Shown one piece after another: positions 27,403-36,619 of a stretch of 64,000 nucleotides of DNA (its first letter is position 1; each line of letters begins with the position of its first letter). The notes under the pieces were generated by a model, which saw only the letters and a list, made by a program, of their open reading frames with translations, was not told the DNA's origin and ran no database searches. Source of the stretch: Anaerocolumna jejuensis DSM 15929 (GTDB lineage: Bacteria; Bacillota; Clostridia; Lachnospirales; Lachnospiraceae); assembly GCF_900142215.1 (NCBI RefSeq), contig NZ_FRAC01000012.1, positions 186,001 to 250,000 of the forward strand, read 5' to 3'. Position numbers and translations under genes: made by a program.

Positions 27403-29013
27403 ATGTTTCGAGTAATCATAGCAGACGATGAGAAAAAAGTATGTCAATTAATTCGTATGTTGGTTGATTGGGATAAATACGGTATGGAAGTAGTTGCTAC
27501 GGCCGGAGACGGGATGGAGGTACTTGACAGGATTAAGGAATATAGACCACACTTAATTATATCAGACATCCGCATGCCCGGCCTCAATGGCCTGGAGATG
27601 ATTGAAAAAGCCAGAGAAGTGGAGAAGGAGCTGGAATTTATAATAATCAGCGGGCACAGGAACTTTGAGTATGCCCAGACGGCAATCAAATTCGGCGTCA
27701 ACGATTACATTTTAAAGCCTGTAAACAGGGAAGAGCTGCAGGTCACCCTTTCACGGATGAGGGATAAACTGCAGGCAAGGGTTGATTCACAGATTACCAG
27801 CAGGCAGATCGTAACGGACCTTGCGGCTAATAAAGGCAGGCTTCGCAACAGCTTTTCCAGCATGCTTTTTAAGAACCTGGTGGAGAAGCAGAAGCTGAAG
27901 ATAGAAACGGTTAATTCCGAGTTTAATTATAATTTTAAGGAGGGTGTCTTTCAGGTGGTATGCCTGAAATTCTACCATGTAAAAGCGGCGGAAAGGGAAA
28001 TTTATCCTGCCCTGGAGGGAAAGGCCAGAGAATGGTTTTACCGCCTGTTCCATGAGCTTACATATGATTATGCCTGCAGCTTTCAGAATAATATCCTTTT
28101 TGGCCTTATCAATTACAGGAAAGAAAACCAGCTTACGGTTAAACGGAATCTAAAAGCCTTTGTCAATGAGGTGATCTCACAGGATGTCATTCTGAACCTG
28201 GTCGAGGTTACCGTCGGTTTAGGCAATGCGGTAAGTGACATGGAGCAGGCAGAAGAATCCTTGAAGAAAGCCCTGTACGCTATCCAGCAGAGGATTATTC
28301 CGGGAAGCCTGAAGGTATTGGAATATGAACAGAAGGACAGCCGTCCTTTTACGGAATCCAGAGAATTCGGGGATTTCAATCGAAGGATGATAAGCAGTAT
28401 AGAGAAGCTGGAGCTGGAACAGGTGAGAAAGGAAATAGACGGCCTTCGAAGAATTCTTCTTGAATATCCGGGAATTACCGGGCATGAGATTTTACAGATG
28501 ACAAAGGAGGTACTGAATATATATCTGCTGACCTTAAAGGAAAATAACATTCTGATTTCAGGAGGAGAGAAATTACTGCCGGAATTCAATGAGAATGCGG
28601 ATGACTGCGTTAGTATACAGGAATTGTTCGGGCTTCTTAAAAAAACTTTGGAAGACTCCATGAAACAGGTCTTGGAGGATAAGAAGCAGGCAAGTATCCG
28701 CCCCATCCGTATTGCAAAGCAGTATATTGAAAGTAATTTTAAAAATTCCGTTACCTTAGAGGAGGTCAGCAGCCAGGTAGGATTTAACACCAGCTATTTC
28801 AGCACCATTTTTAAAAAGGAAACCGGGTTTACCTTTTTAGAATATGTAACAATGCTCCGGATGAATGAATGCAAGAGGCTGTTAAGAGAAACGGATAAGA
28901 GTATTGCCAGCATTTGCGAGGAAATCGGATACAGTGATATGAAGCATTTTGCAAAGTGCTTTAAAAAATATACGGGACTAAAACCAAATGAATTCAGGAA
29001 GCTGTATGCCTAG
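27403..29013 (+). CDS. AraC-type response regulator (YesN class)
   Basis: 536 residues; ATG at 27403. Residues 1-125 are a receiver with Asp55 in LIISDIRMPGLNG and Lys in YILKPVNREEL. A middle region of about 300 residues has no clear domain. Residues about 430-536 are a double HTH of the AraC family (LEEVSSQVGFNTSYFSTIFKKETG and the closing CEEIGYSDMKHFAKCFKKYTG). Such regulators pair with LytS/YesM kinases, here encoded next, to switch on sugar uptake genes; the ABC importer upstream is the likely target (inferred). Confidence 0.93.
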   Translation: MFRVIIADDEKKVCQLIRMLVDWDKYGMEVVATAGDGMEVLDRIKEYRPHLIISDIRMPGLNGLEMIEKAREVEKELEFIIISGHRNFEYAQTAIKFGVNDYILKPVNREELQVTLSRMRDKLQARVDSQITSRQIVTDLAANKGRLRNSFSSMLFKNLVEKQKLKIETVNSEFNYNFKEGVFQVVCLKFYHVKAAEREIYPALEGKAREWFYRLFHELTYDYACSFQNNILFGLINYRKENQLTVKRNLKAFVNEVISQDVILNLVEVTVGLGNAVSDMEQAEESLKKALYAIQQRIIPGSLKVLEYEQKDSRPFTESREFGDFNRRMISSIEKLELEQVRKEIDGLRRILLEYPGITGHEILQMTKEVLNIYLLTLKENNILISGGEKLLPEFNENADDCVSIQELFGLLKKTLEDSMKQVLEDKKQASIRPIRIAKQYIESNFKNSVTLEEVSSQVGFNTSYFSTIFKKETGFTFLEYVTMLRMNECKRLLRETDKSIASICEEIGYSDMKHFAKCFKKYTGLKPNEFRKLYA

Positions 29014-29081
29014 GAAAAATATTCGGGATTTTAGTCCATTTTATCGGAGCAATAAAAGGTTCCGCATTTACGAAAGGGGTC

Positions 29082-30092
29082 ATGATGAAAAGAGAAGGCA
29101 GAAAATATCTTATATACCGTCAGACCATACTAACTGTATTTCTGGCAGTCTTTACCCTGGGGCTGCTCTTAGGGCTGCCGGCAGCCTCGGGCCTTGACAT
29201 ATTTCCTACCATACTTTTATTCCTGTTTTTCATCTATTTTATGATTTTATATGGATACTACCGGCTGGTGTTTAAGCCTTACCGGGAAACAAAAAAGATG
29301 ATGGAGCTGTTTTCAAAGGGCTATATCTTACAGGGGATATTCGAACTGCGTTATCCTTTATGCCCGGCAACGGAAAAAATGAATAATAAATTTCGGGAAA
29401 TGCTAAATACCAAGGAACTGATCAGTGCATCCAAAAAGCAGGCAGAATATCTGGCCTTGCAGAATCAGATCAATCCGCATTTTTTATACAATACGCTGGA
29501 AGGAATACGAAGCGAAGCACTGTGTGCAGGTATATCCGAGGTAGCCCGTATGACGGAGGCACTTTCTTCCTTTTTCCGTTACACCATATCCCACGTGGAG
29601 CATTTGGTCACCCTGGAAGAGGAGCTGAACAACGTAAAGAACTACTTTATTATCCAGCAGTTCCGCTTTGAAGACAGATTGAGCATATCCATTGATACCG
29701 GCAGTGAAGAAGAGGAGCTGCTGTCCGCCAGGATTCCAAAGCTTACGCTTCAGCCTGTGGTAGAGAATGCTATTTATCACGGTCTGGAAGAAAAAATAGG
29801 AAAAGGAATCGTGCGCATTAAAATTGAGGGTACAGGAAAGCGGCTGATTATAACCATATCGGACAACGGCCTTGGGATGCCGGAGGAGAAGGTAATTGCA
29901 TTAAATAAGAAGCTTAGGGCAATTTCCCTTGATGGAATGAAGCAGGAAGACACCGGAAAAAGCGGGATAGCACTAATCAATGTTAACAGCAGAATCAAGC
30001 TCCTCTTCGGAGACGAATACGGGTTATATATCTACAGCACACAAAACGAAGGAACAGATGTTGAGATTACCATACCTTTTCATACAGAATAG
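29082..30092 (+). CDS. LytS/YesM-type sensor kinase without an extracellular sensor
   Basis: 336 residues; ATG at 29082 (a second at 29085). Two membrane spans at about 16-36 and 43-62 are separated by only a few residues, so there is no extracellular sensor and no clear HAMP. The phosphoacceptor region reads LALQNQINPHFLYNTLEGI (His133), followed by the HATPase motifs LQPVVENAIYHGL and ISDNGLGMP. It pairs with the YesN-type regulator upstream. Lacking a sensor of its own, it may read the importer or the degenerate ABC protein encoded next. Confidence 0.92.
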   Translation: MMKREGRKYLIYRQTILTVFLAVFTLGLLLGLPAASGLDIFPTILLFLFFIYFMILYGYYRLVFKPYRETKKMMELFSKGYILQGIFELRYPLCPATEKMNNKFREMLNTKELISASKKQAEYLALQNQINPHFLYNTLEGIRSEALCAGISEVARMTEALSSFFRYTISHVEHLVTLEEELNNVKNYFIIQQFRFEDRLSISIDTGSEEEELLSARIPKLTLQPVVENAIYHGLEEKIGKGIVRIKIEGTGKRLIITISDNGLGMPEEKVIALNKKLRAISLDGMKQEDTGKSGIALINVNSRIKLLFGDEYGLYIYSTQNEGTDVEITIPFHTE

Positions 30093-30113
30093 CAGATTGG
30101 AAGAAGGAAAGCC

Positions 30114-31550
30114 ATGAAAGAGGAAATCCTGAGAATTGAAAATGTGACAAGGAAAAAAGATGGCGTAGTCTGCCTGGATAATATCAACCTTCATATATTT
30201 AAGGGTGAGATTATGGGTATGATTTTTTTGACTTCCCGCGGAAAAGACGAACTGATTGAGCTTTTGTGCAATAATTATCCCATTGAATACGGCAGGATTT
30301 ATTACAAAGAGGAATTGGTAAATTATTATGAATACAGCAGTATGTCCATGAATCAGATTTATGTGATAAGCCACAACAACGGTTTAATAGGGAATCTTTC
30401 GGTTGCGGAAAATATATTTGTAATGCGCAAGGGATTAAAGAAGCATATCATAAACCAAAGCAGGCTGAATAAGGAATTTTACCGCCTGTTTCCCGAGGGA
30501 CTTTCCGGTATAAGCCCGGAGAAGCCTGCTTATGAGCTGACACATTACGAAAGGTGCCTGGTAGAATTATACCGTGCAGTGGTAGCTGACTGCAAGCTTA
30601 TTGTATTAAGGGATTTAGCAAGCTTCTTAAGCCGGGTGGAGCTTATGAAATACTATGAATACATTCGTGAATACAGCAGCCTTGGCGTTGCTTTTTTGTA
30701 TTTAGGAAATCATCATGAAGAGGTTTTTTTAATCAGTGACAGGGTTGCACTGGTGAGTGAGGCCAGAATCATCAAGATACTGTCAAAAGAGGAAATGGTG
30801 GAGGAACATATTTTACCTTATACGATTCCTTTTGAGGTGGGAGAGCCCATACCGGGAGAAGCAGCCGGAATACTTACCTTTAAACAGGTCAGTTCAAAGA
30901 ATATGAAGGGGGTATCCTTTTCCGTACAAAAAGGGGAATGCGTTGTCCTTTTGGATAAAGGGAGTGATATTCACGAGGATTTTTTGGATTTAATATATGG
31001 AAGAAGTAAGGTGTTAAGCGGAAGTATTATTTACAAGGGAAAACCATATACCCACAAAGAGGCCAGAAAAGCCCTGCAGCAGGGAATTATGACAATTAAT
31101 AAAAATCCGATCAGGACCATGCTTTTTTGGGATATGAATTATCTGGAAAATCTGACCTTCCTTTCCGACAGGAAACTGGGGTGTTCTGTTATAAAGCCCC
31201 GGATTCTGGAGAGTATTGTAGAGGAGTATCAAAGCTATGTCGGCAGGGAAATCTATACGGGTAATCTTAAGGAGCTGGAGCCGGCGTCTTTGTATAATCT
31301 GGTATACTACAGAGTACATTTATATAACCCTGACCTGCTGATATGTATCCGGCCCTTTGCTGACGCAGACATGTATCTGAGAAGACATATCGTGGAGCTG
31401 CTTTACCAATTAAAAGAAAAAGGAATCACAATTATCATACTGTCACTGAATGTTGCGGACAGCTTATCCATCGCCGACAGGATGATGCTGATGGAAGACG
31501 GACGTATTATAAAGAATTATGAGAAAAAAGATTTTGATATGTTTTTCTAA
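30114..31550 (+). CDS. Degenerate double ABC ATPase (pseudo-RbsA), probable signalling protein
   Basis: 478 residues; ATG at 30114, 21 bp after the kinase stop. The layout is that of an RbsA double ATPase: LSVAENIF is identical to the real importer ATPase at 23562, and the ends of both domains (DRVALV, DRMMLMEDGRIIK) are kept. The catalytic motifs are lost in both halves: Walker A positions read LTSRGKDE and LDKGSDIHED, signatures read LTHYERCLVE and LEPASLYNLV, and Walker B positions read IVLRDLAS and LICIRPFAD. ATP hydrolysis is therefore unlikely. Position after a kinase lacking a sensor suggests it couples transporter state to signalling (inference). Confidence 0.85.
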   Translation: MKEEILRIENVTRKKDGVVCLDNINLHIFKGEIMGMIFLTSRGKDELIELLCNNYPIEYGRIYYKEELVNYYEYSSMSMNQIYVISHNNGLIGNLSVAENIFVMRKGLKKHIINQSRLNKEFYRLFPEGLSGISPEKPAYELTHYERCLVELYRAVVADCKLIVLRDLASFLSRVELMKYYEYIREYSSLGVAFLYLGNHHEEVFLISDRVALVSEARIIKILSKEEMVEEHILPYTIPFEVGEPIPGEAAGILTFKQVSSKNMKGVSFSVQKGECVVLLDKGSDIHEDFLDLIYGRSKVLSGSIIYKGKPYTHKEARKALQQGIMTINKNPIRTMLFWDMNYLENLTFLSDRKLGCSVIKPRILESIVEEYQSYVGREIYTGNLKELEPASLYNLVYYRVHLYNPDLLICIRPFADADMYLRRHIVELLYQLKEKGITIIILSLNVADSLSIADRMMLMEDGRIIKNYEKKDFDMFF

Positions 31551-31580
31551 TGATAGGAGTATCTGAGGGAGTCTAAATTG

Positions 31581-31724
31581 GAGTTTCCTGAGTAGTCTTA
31601 CGCGGAGTTTCCTGAGTAGTCTTACGCGGAGTTTCCTGAGTAGTCTTACGCGGAGTTTCCTGAGTAGTCTTATGCGGAGTTTCCAGAGTAGTCTTACGTG
31701 GAGTTTCCAGGGGAATTCTTCCGG
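31581..31724. repeat. 24-bp tandem repeat, five units plus one diverged
   Basis: Units beginning GAGTTTCC at 31581, 31605, 31629, 31653, 31677 and 31701 are 24 bp apart; the sixth drifts after ten bases. The array lies between the stops of two convergent genes. On the minus strand the units resemble the stop region of the MFS gene (GCTTAGTACTCAGG versus GACTACTCAGG), so they may have grown from it. Confidence 0.93.
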
Positions 31725-31755
31725 GAAAATTTCACAAGGGCAGCTTCCCTGAGTA

Positions 31756-32922
31756 CTAAGCCGCAGGTTTCTTAAGACAGTAATAAATCAAGGATACTGC
31801 CGTGCCAACAAAGGCTGCAAGGGCTAACAGGATATAGGCAGCAAGATAGGAACGGCCCGCTGCCAGACTTCCAGTGAACATGGGAAAGAGAGTCATCCCA
31901 AGAGCATACACGGCCTGATAAAAGCCCATAGCAGTGGATTTTATTTTCGCAGGAATTCCCTTCATGGCCTCTGCGGTCAGATTGGAGAATAATATTCCCG
32001 TTGCCATACCGGGAAGAAGCTGTAAGGCAAGGAGCAGAGGGATATAAGGGGTAATGGGAATCAGAATGCAGTATAAGCCCAAGGTAAAAAATACTATGGG
32101 TATCAAAGTTCCCGATCCAATCTTAACAGCCTTTTTCGAGGAGGAAAAAGCGGAGGTCAGCACGGCGGACACCATATAGATAATAGAGGAAAATCCAATA
32201 AGAAACGCGGAGGCGCCTCTTTCCTTTAAAATCTGCGCGGTAAAAGACATTGCGGTTGACATCTGGACTCCCTGCTGGATTAACGCCAGCAGGCTGAACA
32301 ATATAAGACGTTTATGTAAGCAGACCTTTAGGGAAGCAAAGGAAATATGTGAAAATGCGCCTGTTCCTTTCTCTTCCTTTAAAAAGAAGGCCAGGAGGGT
32401 AGCTAAGACACCTGCTGCTATACTTAAGATACATAACAGGCTCATTCCAAAATTTTTATAAAGAAGGGAGCTCATCAGGAATCCCAGTAAAATTCCAAAA
32501 TTATTGCATAAAATAATTCTTCCGGTTGCCTTTTGCTGTTCTTCCTCCGGGAAAAAACCGGTGTACATAACCATAAAGGATATCCACATGGAAGATGCCA
32601 TGCCGGATAGAAGGTTAGCAGCCAGAAATCCAGTGCCTCCCGGCAGCAAAAAGCGGATAAGAGAAGCTGCCCCTGCCGCCAGAGTTCCCGAGAGTATAAA
32701 GATTTTATGCCTGCCGACGGAGTCAGCCATTACCCCGATGGGAAGCCGCATCAGCATCTGGGTGACGCCGTAGGCACCGAGGATGCTTCCAAGAAAAGCT
32801 TCGGAAACCTGTATGGACAGAAGGTAAGGCGTTTGATAAGGGATGTACACATATTGGGCAAACCAGAATAATATTACAACAGCAAGCAGCAGTGCTTGTT
32901 TCTTTTTTGCATCGGCAGTCAT
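31756..32922 (-). CDS. MFS transporter
   Basis: 388 residues with about twelve hydrophobic segments. Between segments 2 and 3 lies the MFS motif A-like GVMADSVGRHKIFI. Total length and the symmetric halves around a loop near residue 190 (KEEKGTGAFS) fit a drug/proton antiporter or small-solute exporter. It is a single gene, convergent with the pseudo-ATPase gene and divergent from the P-type ATPase gene. No regulator is adjacent. Substrate unknown. Confidence 0.85.
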   Translation of the reverse strand: MTADAKKKQALLLAVVILFWFAQYVYIPYQTPYLLSIQVSEAFLGSILGAYGVTQMLMRLPIGVMADSVGRHKIFILSGTLAAGAASLIRFLLPGGTGFLAANLLSGMASSMWISFMVMYTGFFPEEEQQKATGRIILCNNFGILLGFLMSSLLYKNFGMSLLCILSIAAGVLATLLAFFLKEEKGTGAFSHISFASLKVCLHKRLILFSLLALIQQGVQMSTAMSFTAQILKERGASAFLIGFSSIIYMVSAVLTSAFSSSKKAVKIGSGTLIPIVFFTLGLYCILIPITPYIPLLLALQLLPGMATGILFSNLTAEAMKGIPAKIKSTAMGFYQAVYALGMTLFPMFTGSLAAGRSYLAAYILLALAAFVGTAVSLIYYCLKKPAA

Positions 32923-33042
32923 AGCAATTCAGTTCCTTTGTAAGAGTTTTAGACAATTATAGTACTTTCTCTTTTTAAAAACAAGAGAATTAAGGTGTTT
33001 GAATTGGATAAAAGAGAGAAATACTTAATGTAAAGGTTAGGA

Positions 33043-33071
33043 TTGTATTTTTAAACCGGAAGACATATAAT
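33043..33071 (+). promoter_or_regulatory. Promoter of the P-type ATPase/RCK unit
   Basis: TTGTAT (33043-33048), a 17-bp spacer and a perfect TATAAT (33066-33071), about 64 bp before the TTG start codon. Confidence 0.7.
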
Positions 33072-33134
33072 GTAGCTGTCAGAACCAAAAGACTGATAAA
33101 GATATGAGTACTATTGAAAAGAGGGATTTTTACA

Positions 33135-35936
33135 TTGAGTGAAACAGCAAACTCACAAGAAAGCAAGGCAGATGTATCGAAGCTGCCTGCGGAAAAGGTA
33201 TATGAGCTTCTTGGCTCATCGCCGGCAGGACTTACAAGCGGTCAGGCGATAGATTACCAGAAAAAACAGGGCAAGAACCTGATTGAAGAAAAAAGGAAAA
33301 AATCGGTCATCCTGATATTCCTGGGGAATTTTACCCATTTGATGGCCATATTATTATGGATAGGCGGTGCCGTGGCTTTTTTTGCAGGTATGCCCCAGCT
33401 GGCCATAGCAATCTGGCTGGTCAATATCATTAATGGTGTGTTCAGCTTTATGCAGGAGCACAGAGCAGGAAAGGCAACAGAAGCACTTAAGAATATGCTG
33501 CCCTCTTATGCCAGAGTCATAAGAGACGGGGAAGAGCAGAAAATTCTAGCAGAGGATCTGGTTATTGGAGATATTATTCTGCTGGAAGAAGGCGATAAAA
33601 TATCCGCCGATGCAAGAATTCTGGAATGCAGCGATTTACAGGTCAACCAGTCTACCTTGACAGGAGAATCAAATCCTGTCAGAAAGATAAACGATCCAAT
33701 CTTTCGTGAGGATCTGACAAAGGCAGAAACACCAAATCTTATCTTTGCCGGAACGAATGTCTCGGAAGGAAACGGTAAGGCTATTGTAACAGAAATCGGA
33801 ATGAAAACGGAATTTGGCAAGATAGCGAACCTTACACAGAGCATGGAAGCAGACGAGAGCCCGCTCCAGAAGGAACTTGACAGGCTGACGAAACAGATAT
33901 CCGTCATTGCAATCAGCTTTGGTATTTTCTTTTTTGTTGCCGCAATCTTTTTTGTAAAGGAAAAGGTAGCCGCATCTTTTATTTTTGCACTTGGTATGAT
34001 TGTAGCCTTTATACCGGAGGGACTGCTTCCCACGGTTACACTGGCCCTTGCCATGGCAGTGCAGCGTATGTCAAAGAGAAATGCGTTGGTAAAGAAGCTT
34101 TCCTCTGTTGAAACCCTGGGCAGTACTTCTGTAATATGTACCGATAAAACAGGTACCCTGACCCAGAATGAAATGACAGTAAGCCATTTGTGGCTGGCAG
34201 AAAAAGAAATCCAGGTAACAGGAGTGGGTTATGAGCCCAAGGGAGAACTGCTGGATGATAATAAGAAGATAGCAGCGGATAATAATCCGGATATCAAGCT
34301 GCTCCTGTCGGCAGCTGCTCTTTGCAGCAACGCAAGGCTTCTTCCTCCCAGCGAGGAGAATTTACGCTATACGGTACTTGGTGACCCTACAGAGGCATGC
34401 CTTGGAGTAGTGGCAAGAAAAGCAGGCCTTGATGTCGGAAAATTATGTACACAGATGCCAAGACTGAGGGAGCTTCCCTTTGAATCCAGACGTAAGAGAA
34501 TGACAACAATACATCAGCTGGAAAAGCCCCTGGACGGAACTAACCGTATTGCCTACACCAAAGGTGCCCCTAAGGAAGTTATGAAATTAAGCCAGTGGAT
34601 ACGCATTAACGGTGAGGCCAAGCCAATGACAGAGGAAATGCGCAGCCGGATTATGGAAGCCAATGACAGGTACGCAAGGGAAGGCCTCAGAGTTCTTGCG
34701 GTTGCTTACAGGCTTCTCCGTAAAGAGGATAATCTGCCCAAGGCCATGAGTGCCTACACTCCGGAAATTATTGAGCAGGATTTGGTGTTTATCGGACTTG
34801 TAGTTATGGCAGACCCCCCGAGACCAGAGGTGGCCGCTGCGGTGGAAGAGTGCAGAAGAGCCGGAATCCGTATTATAATGATTACGGGAGATTATGGATT
34901 AACGGCTGAAAGCATTGCAAAACGTATCGGCATTGTAAAAGGACCGAATCCAAGAGTTATATCGGGACTTGAATTGGAGCAGCTTTCTGATGATACCTTA
35001 AAGGAATATTTAAAGGATGAAATCATCTTTGCCAGAGTTGCGCCGGAGCAGAAATTAAGAGTAGTAACCAACCTTCAGGAAATGGGTGAGATCGTAGCGG
35101 TGACCGGAGACGGTGTTAATGACTCCCCTGCCCTCAAAAAGGCGGATATCGGTGTGGCAATGGGTATTGCCGGAACAGACGTAGCAAAGGAAGCTGCGGA
35201 TATGATACTTACAGATGATAATTTTGCGTCCATCGTTCATGCTATTGAAGAAGGAAGGGCCGTGTACAGCAATATCAGAAAGTTCCTGTTATACATTCTA
35301 AACTCCAATATGCCGGAAGCAGTACCATCAGCCCTGTTTTTATTTTCAAGAGGTGCTATTCCGCTGCCCCTGACGGTAATGCAGATACTTACCATTGACC
35401 TTGGAACAGATATGCTGCCTGCGCTGGGCCTTGGAACAGAAATACCGGAACCGGGAATTATGGACAAACCGCCGAGAAACCTGAAGGAACCGCTGCTGAA
35501 CAGAAAGCTTGTTACGAAAGCTTTTCTTTGGTATGGTTTATTGGGCTCCCTGGGCTCCGGTCTGTCTTATCTGTTTGTGAATATACAGAATGGATGGCCT
35601 AATGTACCCCTGGCAGGAGGAAATGACCCTGTCTATATCAAAGCAACAGCCATGAGCCTTGCGGCAATCGTATTCTGTCAGATTGGTGCAGTGTTTAACT
35701 GCAGAACAGAAAAGCAGTCGGTATTTAGAAACGGAATTTTTTCCAATAAGCGCGTTAACCTGGGTATTGCAGTTGAAGTTATTTTGATTATATTACTGAT
35801 CTATCTGCCGCCTTTACAGAAGGTATTCCATACGGCTCCCTTAAATGTCACAGACTGGCTGTTCCTGTGCATCTGGCCGCCGATTATTCTGGTGGTGGAG
35901 GAAATAAGGAAATACTTTCTTCGTAAAAAATCATAA
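33135..35936 (+). CDS. Type II P-type cation ATPase resembling Na,K-ATPase (IIC)
   Basis: About 933 residues. TTG at 33135 follows AGAGGGA at good spacing; an upstream TTG at 33114 has no ribosome site. N-terminal cation ATPase domain, four N-terminal spans, phosphorylation motif CTDKTGTLTQNE (Asp337), hinge TGDGVNDSPAL and six C-terminal spans. M4 has PEGLL (Glu295), M5 SNMPE (Glu728), and M6 IDLGTDMLPA (Asp755, Asp759). These match the K+/Na+-coordinating residues Glu327, Glu779, Asp804 and Asp808 of animal Na,K-ATPase (known). The M5-M6 stretch IPLPLTVMQILTIDLGTDM is very like the animal enzyme. Predicted Na+ or K+ pump; Ca2+ is the alternative. Two RCK genes follow. Confidence 0.88.
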   Translation: MSETANSQESKADVSKLPAEKVYELLGSSPAGLTSGQAIDYQKKQGKNLIEEKRKKSVILIFLGNFTHLMAILLWIGGAVAFFAGMPQLAIAIWLVNIINGVFSFMQEHRAGKATEALKNMLPSYARVIRDGEEQKILAEDLVIGDIILLEEGDKISADARILECSDLQVNQSTLTGESNPVRKINDPIFREDLTKAETPNLIFAGTNVSEGNGKAIVTEIGMKTEFGKIANLTQSMEADESPLQKELDRLTKQISVIAISFGIFFFVAAIFFVKEKVAASFIFALGMIVAFIPEGLLPTVTLALAMAVQRMSKRNALVKKLSSVETLGSTSVICTDKTGTLTQNEMTVSHLWLAEKEIQVTGVGYEPKGELLDDNKKIAADNNPDIKLLLSAAALCSNARLLPPSEENLRYTVLGDPTEACLGVVARKAGLDVGKLCTQMPRLRELPFESRRKRMTTIHQLEKPLDGTNRIAYTKGAPKEVMKLSQWIRINGEAKPMTEEMRSRIMEANDRYAREGLRVLAVAYRLLRKEDNLPKAMSAYTPEIIEQDLVFIGLVVMADPPRPEVAAAVEECRRAGIRIIMITGDYGLTAESIAKRIGIVKGPNPRVISGLELEQLSDDTLKEYLKDEIIFARVAPEQKLRVVTNLQEMGEIVAVTGDGVNDSPALKKADIGVAMGIAGTDVAKEAADMILTDDNFASIVHAIEEGRAVYSNIRKFLLYILNSNMPEAVPSALFLFSRGAIPLPLTVMQILTIDLGTDMLPALGLGTEIPEPGIMDKPPRNLKEPLLNRKLVTKAFLWYGLLGSLGSGLSYLFVNIQNGWPNVPLAGGNDPVYIKATAMSLAAIVFCQIGAVFNCRTEKQSVFRNGIFSNKRVNLGIAVEVILIILLIYLPPLQKVFHTAPLNVTDWLFLCIWPPIILVVEEIRKYFLRKKS

Positions 35937-35953
35937 ATAGAGAGGTGAAGGAC

Positions 35954-36604
35954 ATGAAAGTTATTGTAGTGGGACTTGGACGAATGGGTACGGGACTGAC
36001 CTTGAACCTGGTGAAAAAAGGCCATACAGTTACCGTAATTGATTCGAATCCGGAAGCATTTGAAGGCTTGGGGAAGAATTTTAATGGAACAAAGGTTGTA
36101 GGTATTGGTTTTGACAAGGATGTTCTTAGCAAAGCGAAAATTGATAAGGTAGATGCCGTAGTGTCCTGTACTGCCAGTGACGAAGCAAATGCTGTAATTG
36201 CAAGGATTGCAAGGAATATCTATCATGTTCCCAGAGTAATCGCAAGGCTTTATGATGCAAGAAAAGCAGAAATATACCACAGAATTGGAATACAGACCAT
36301 ATCCACTACTACCTGGGGAATAGAAAGGGCTACGGAATTTATTACCCACAACCATCTGGACAGCGTGTATGAAATGGGAAATGGCAGTGTAAATATGGTT
36401 CGAATTGAGGTTCCTGCTCTTTTGGTAGGGCATCAGGTAAAGGAAATCAGCGCAATCGGTGAGATACAGGTGGTTTCCATCAGCCGTGGCAGTAAAACCT
36501 TTATGCCGACCCTTGGAACCGTACTGGAATCTGAGGATATTCTTTACCTTTCAGTGATGGGCAATGCAACTCGTAAACTGAAGTCAATGCTTGGTCTGGG
36601 CTGA
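35954..36604 (+). CDS. RCK/TrkA-type NAD-binding regulatory protein 1
   Basis: 216 residues from ATG 35954 (GAGAGGTG ahead; GTG 35945 is an alternative). Residues 1-130 are a Rossmann domain with the nucleotide motif VGLGRMGTGLTLNLVKKG and an acidic residue at the end of strand 2 (VID), typical of TrkA_N. Residues about 138-216 are a TrkA_C domain (IEVPALLVGHQVKEI, LGTVLESEDILYLSV). RCK proteins usually gate Trk/Ktr potassium channels in response to nucleotides (known). No channel gene is present here; the gene follows the P-type ATPase by 17 bp, suggesting regulation of that pump. Confidence 0.9.
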   Translation: MKVIVVGLGRMGTGLTLNLVKKGHTVTVIDSNPEAFEGLGKNFNGTKVVGIGFDKDVLSKAKIDKVDAVVSCTASDEANAVIARIARNIYHVPRVIARLYDARKAEIYHRIGIQTISTTTWGIERATEFITHNHLDSVYEMGNGSVNMVRIEVPALLVGHQVKEISAIGEIQVVSISRGSKTFMPTLGTVLESEDILYLSVMGNATRKLKSMLGLG

Positions 36605-36619
36605 AAGGAGTGAGTAAGG

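Noticed and set aside
35801..36433. 210-codon minus-strand frame across the ATPase end and first RCK gene
   Set aside because: Antisense to two well-supported genes, with no recognisable family.
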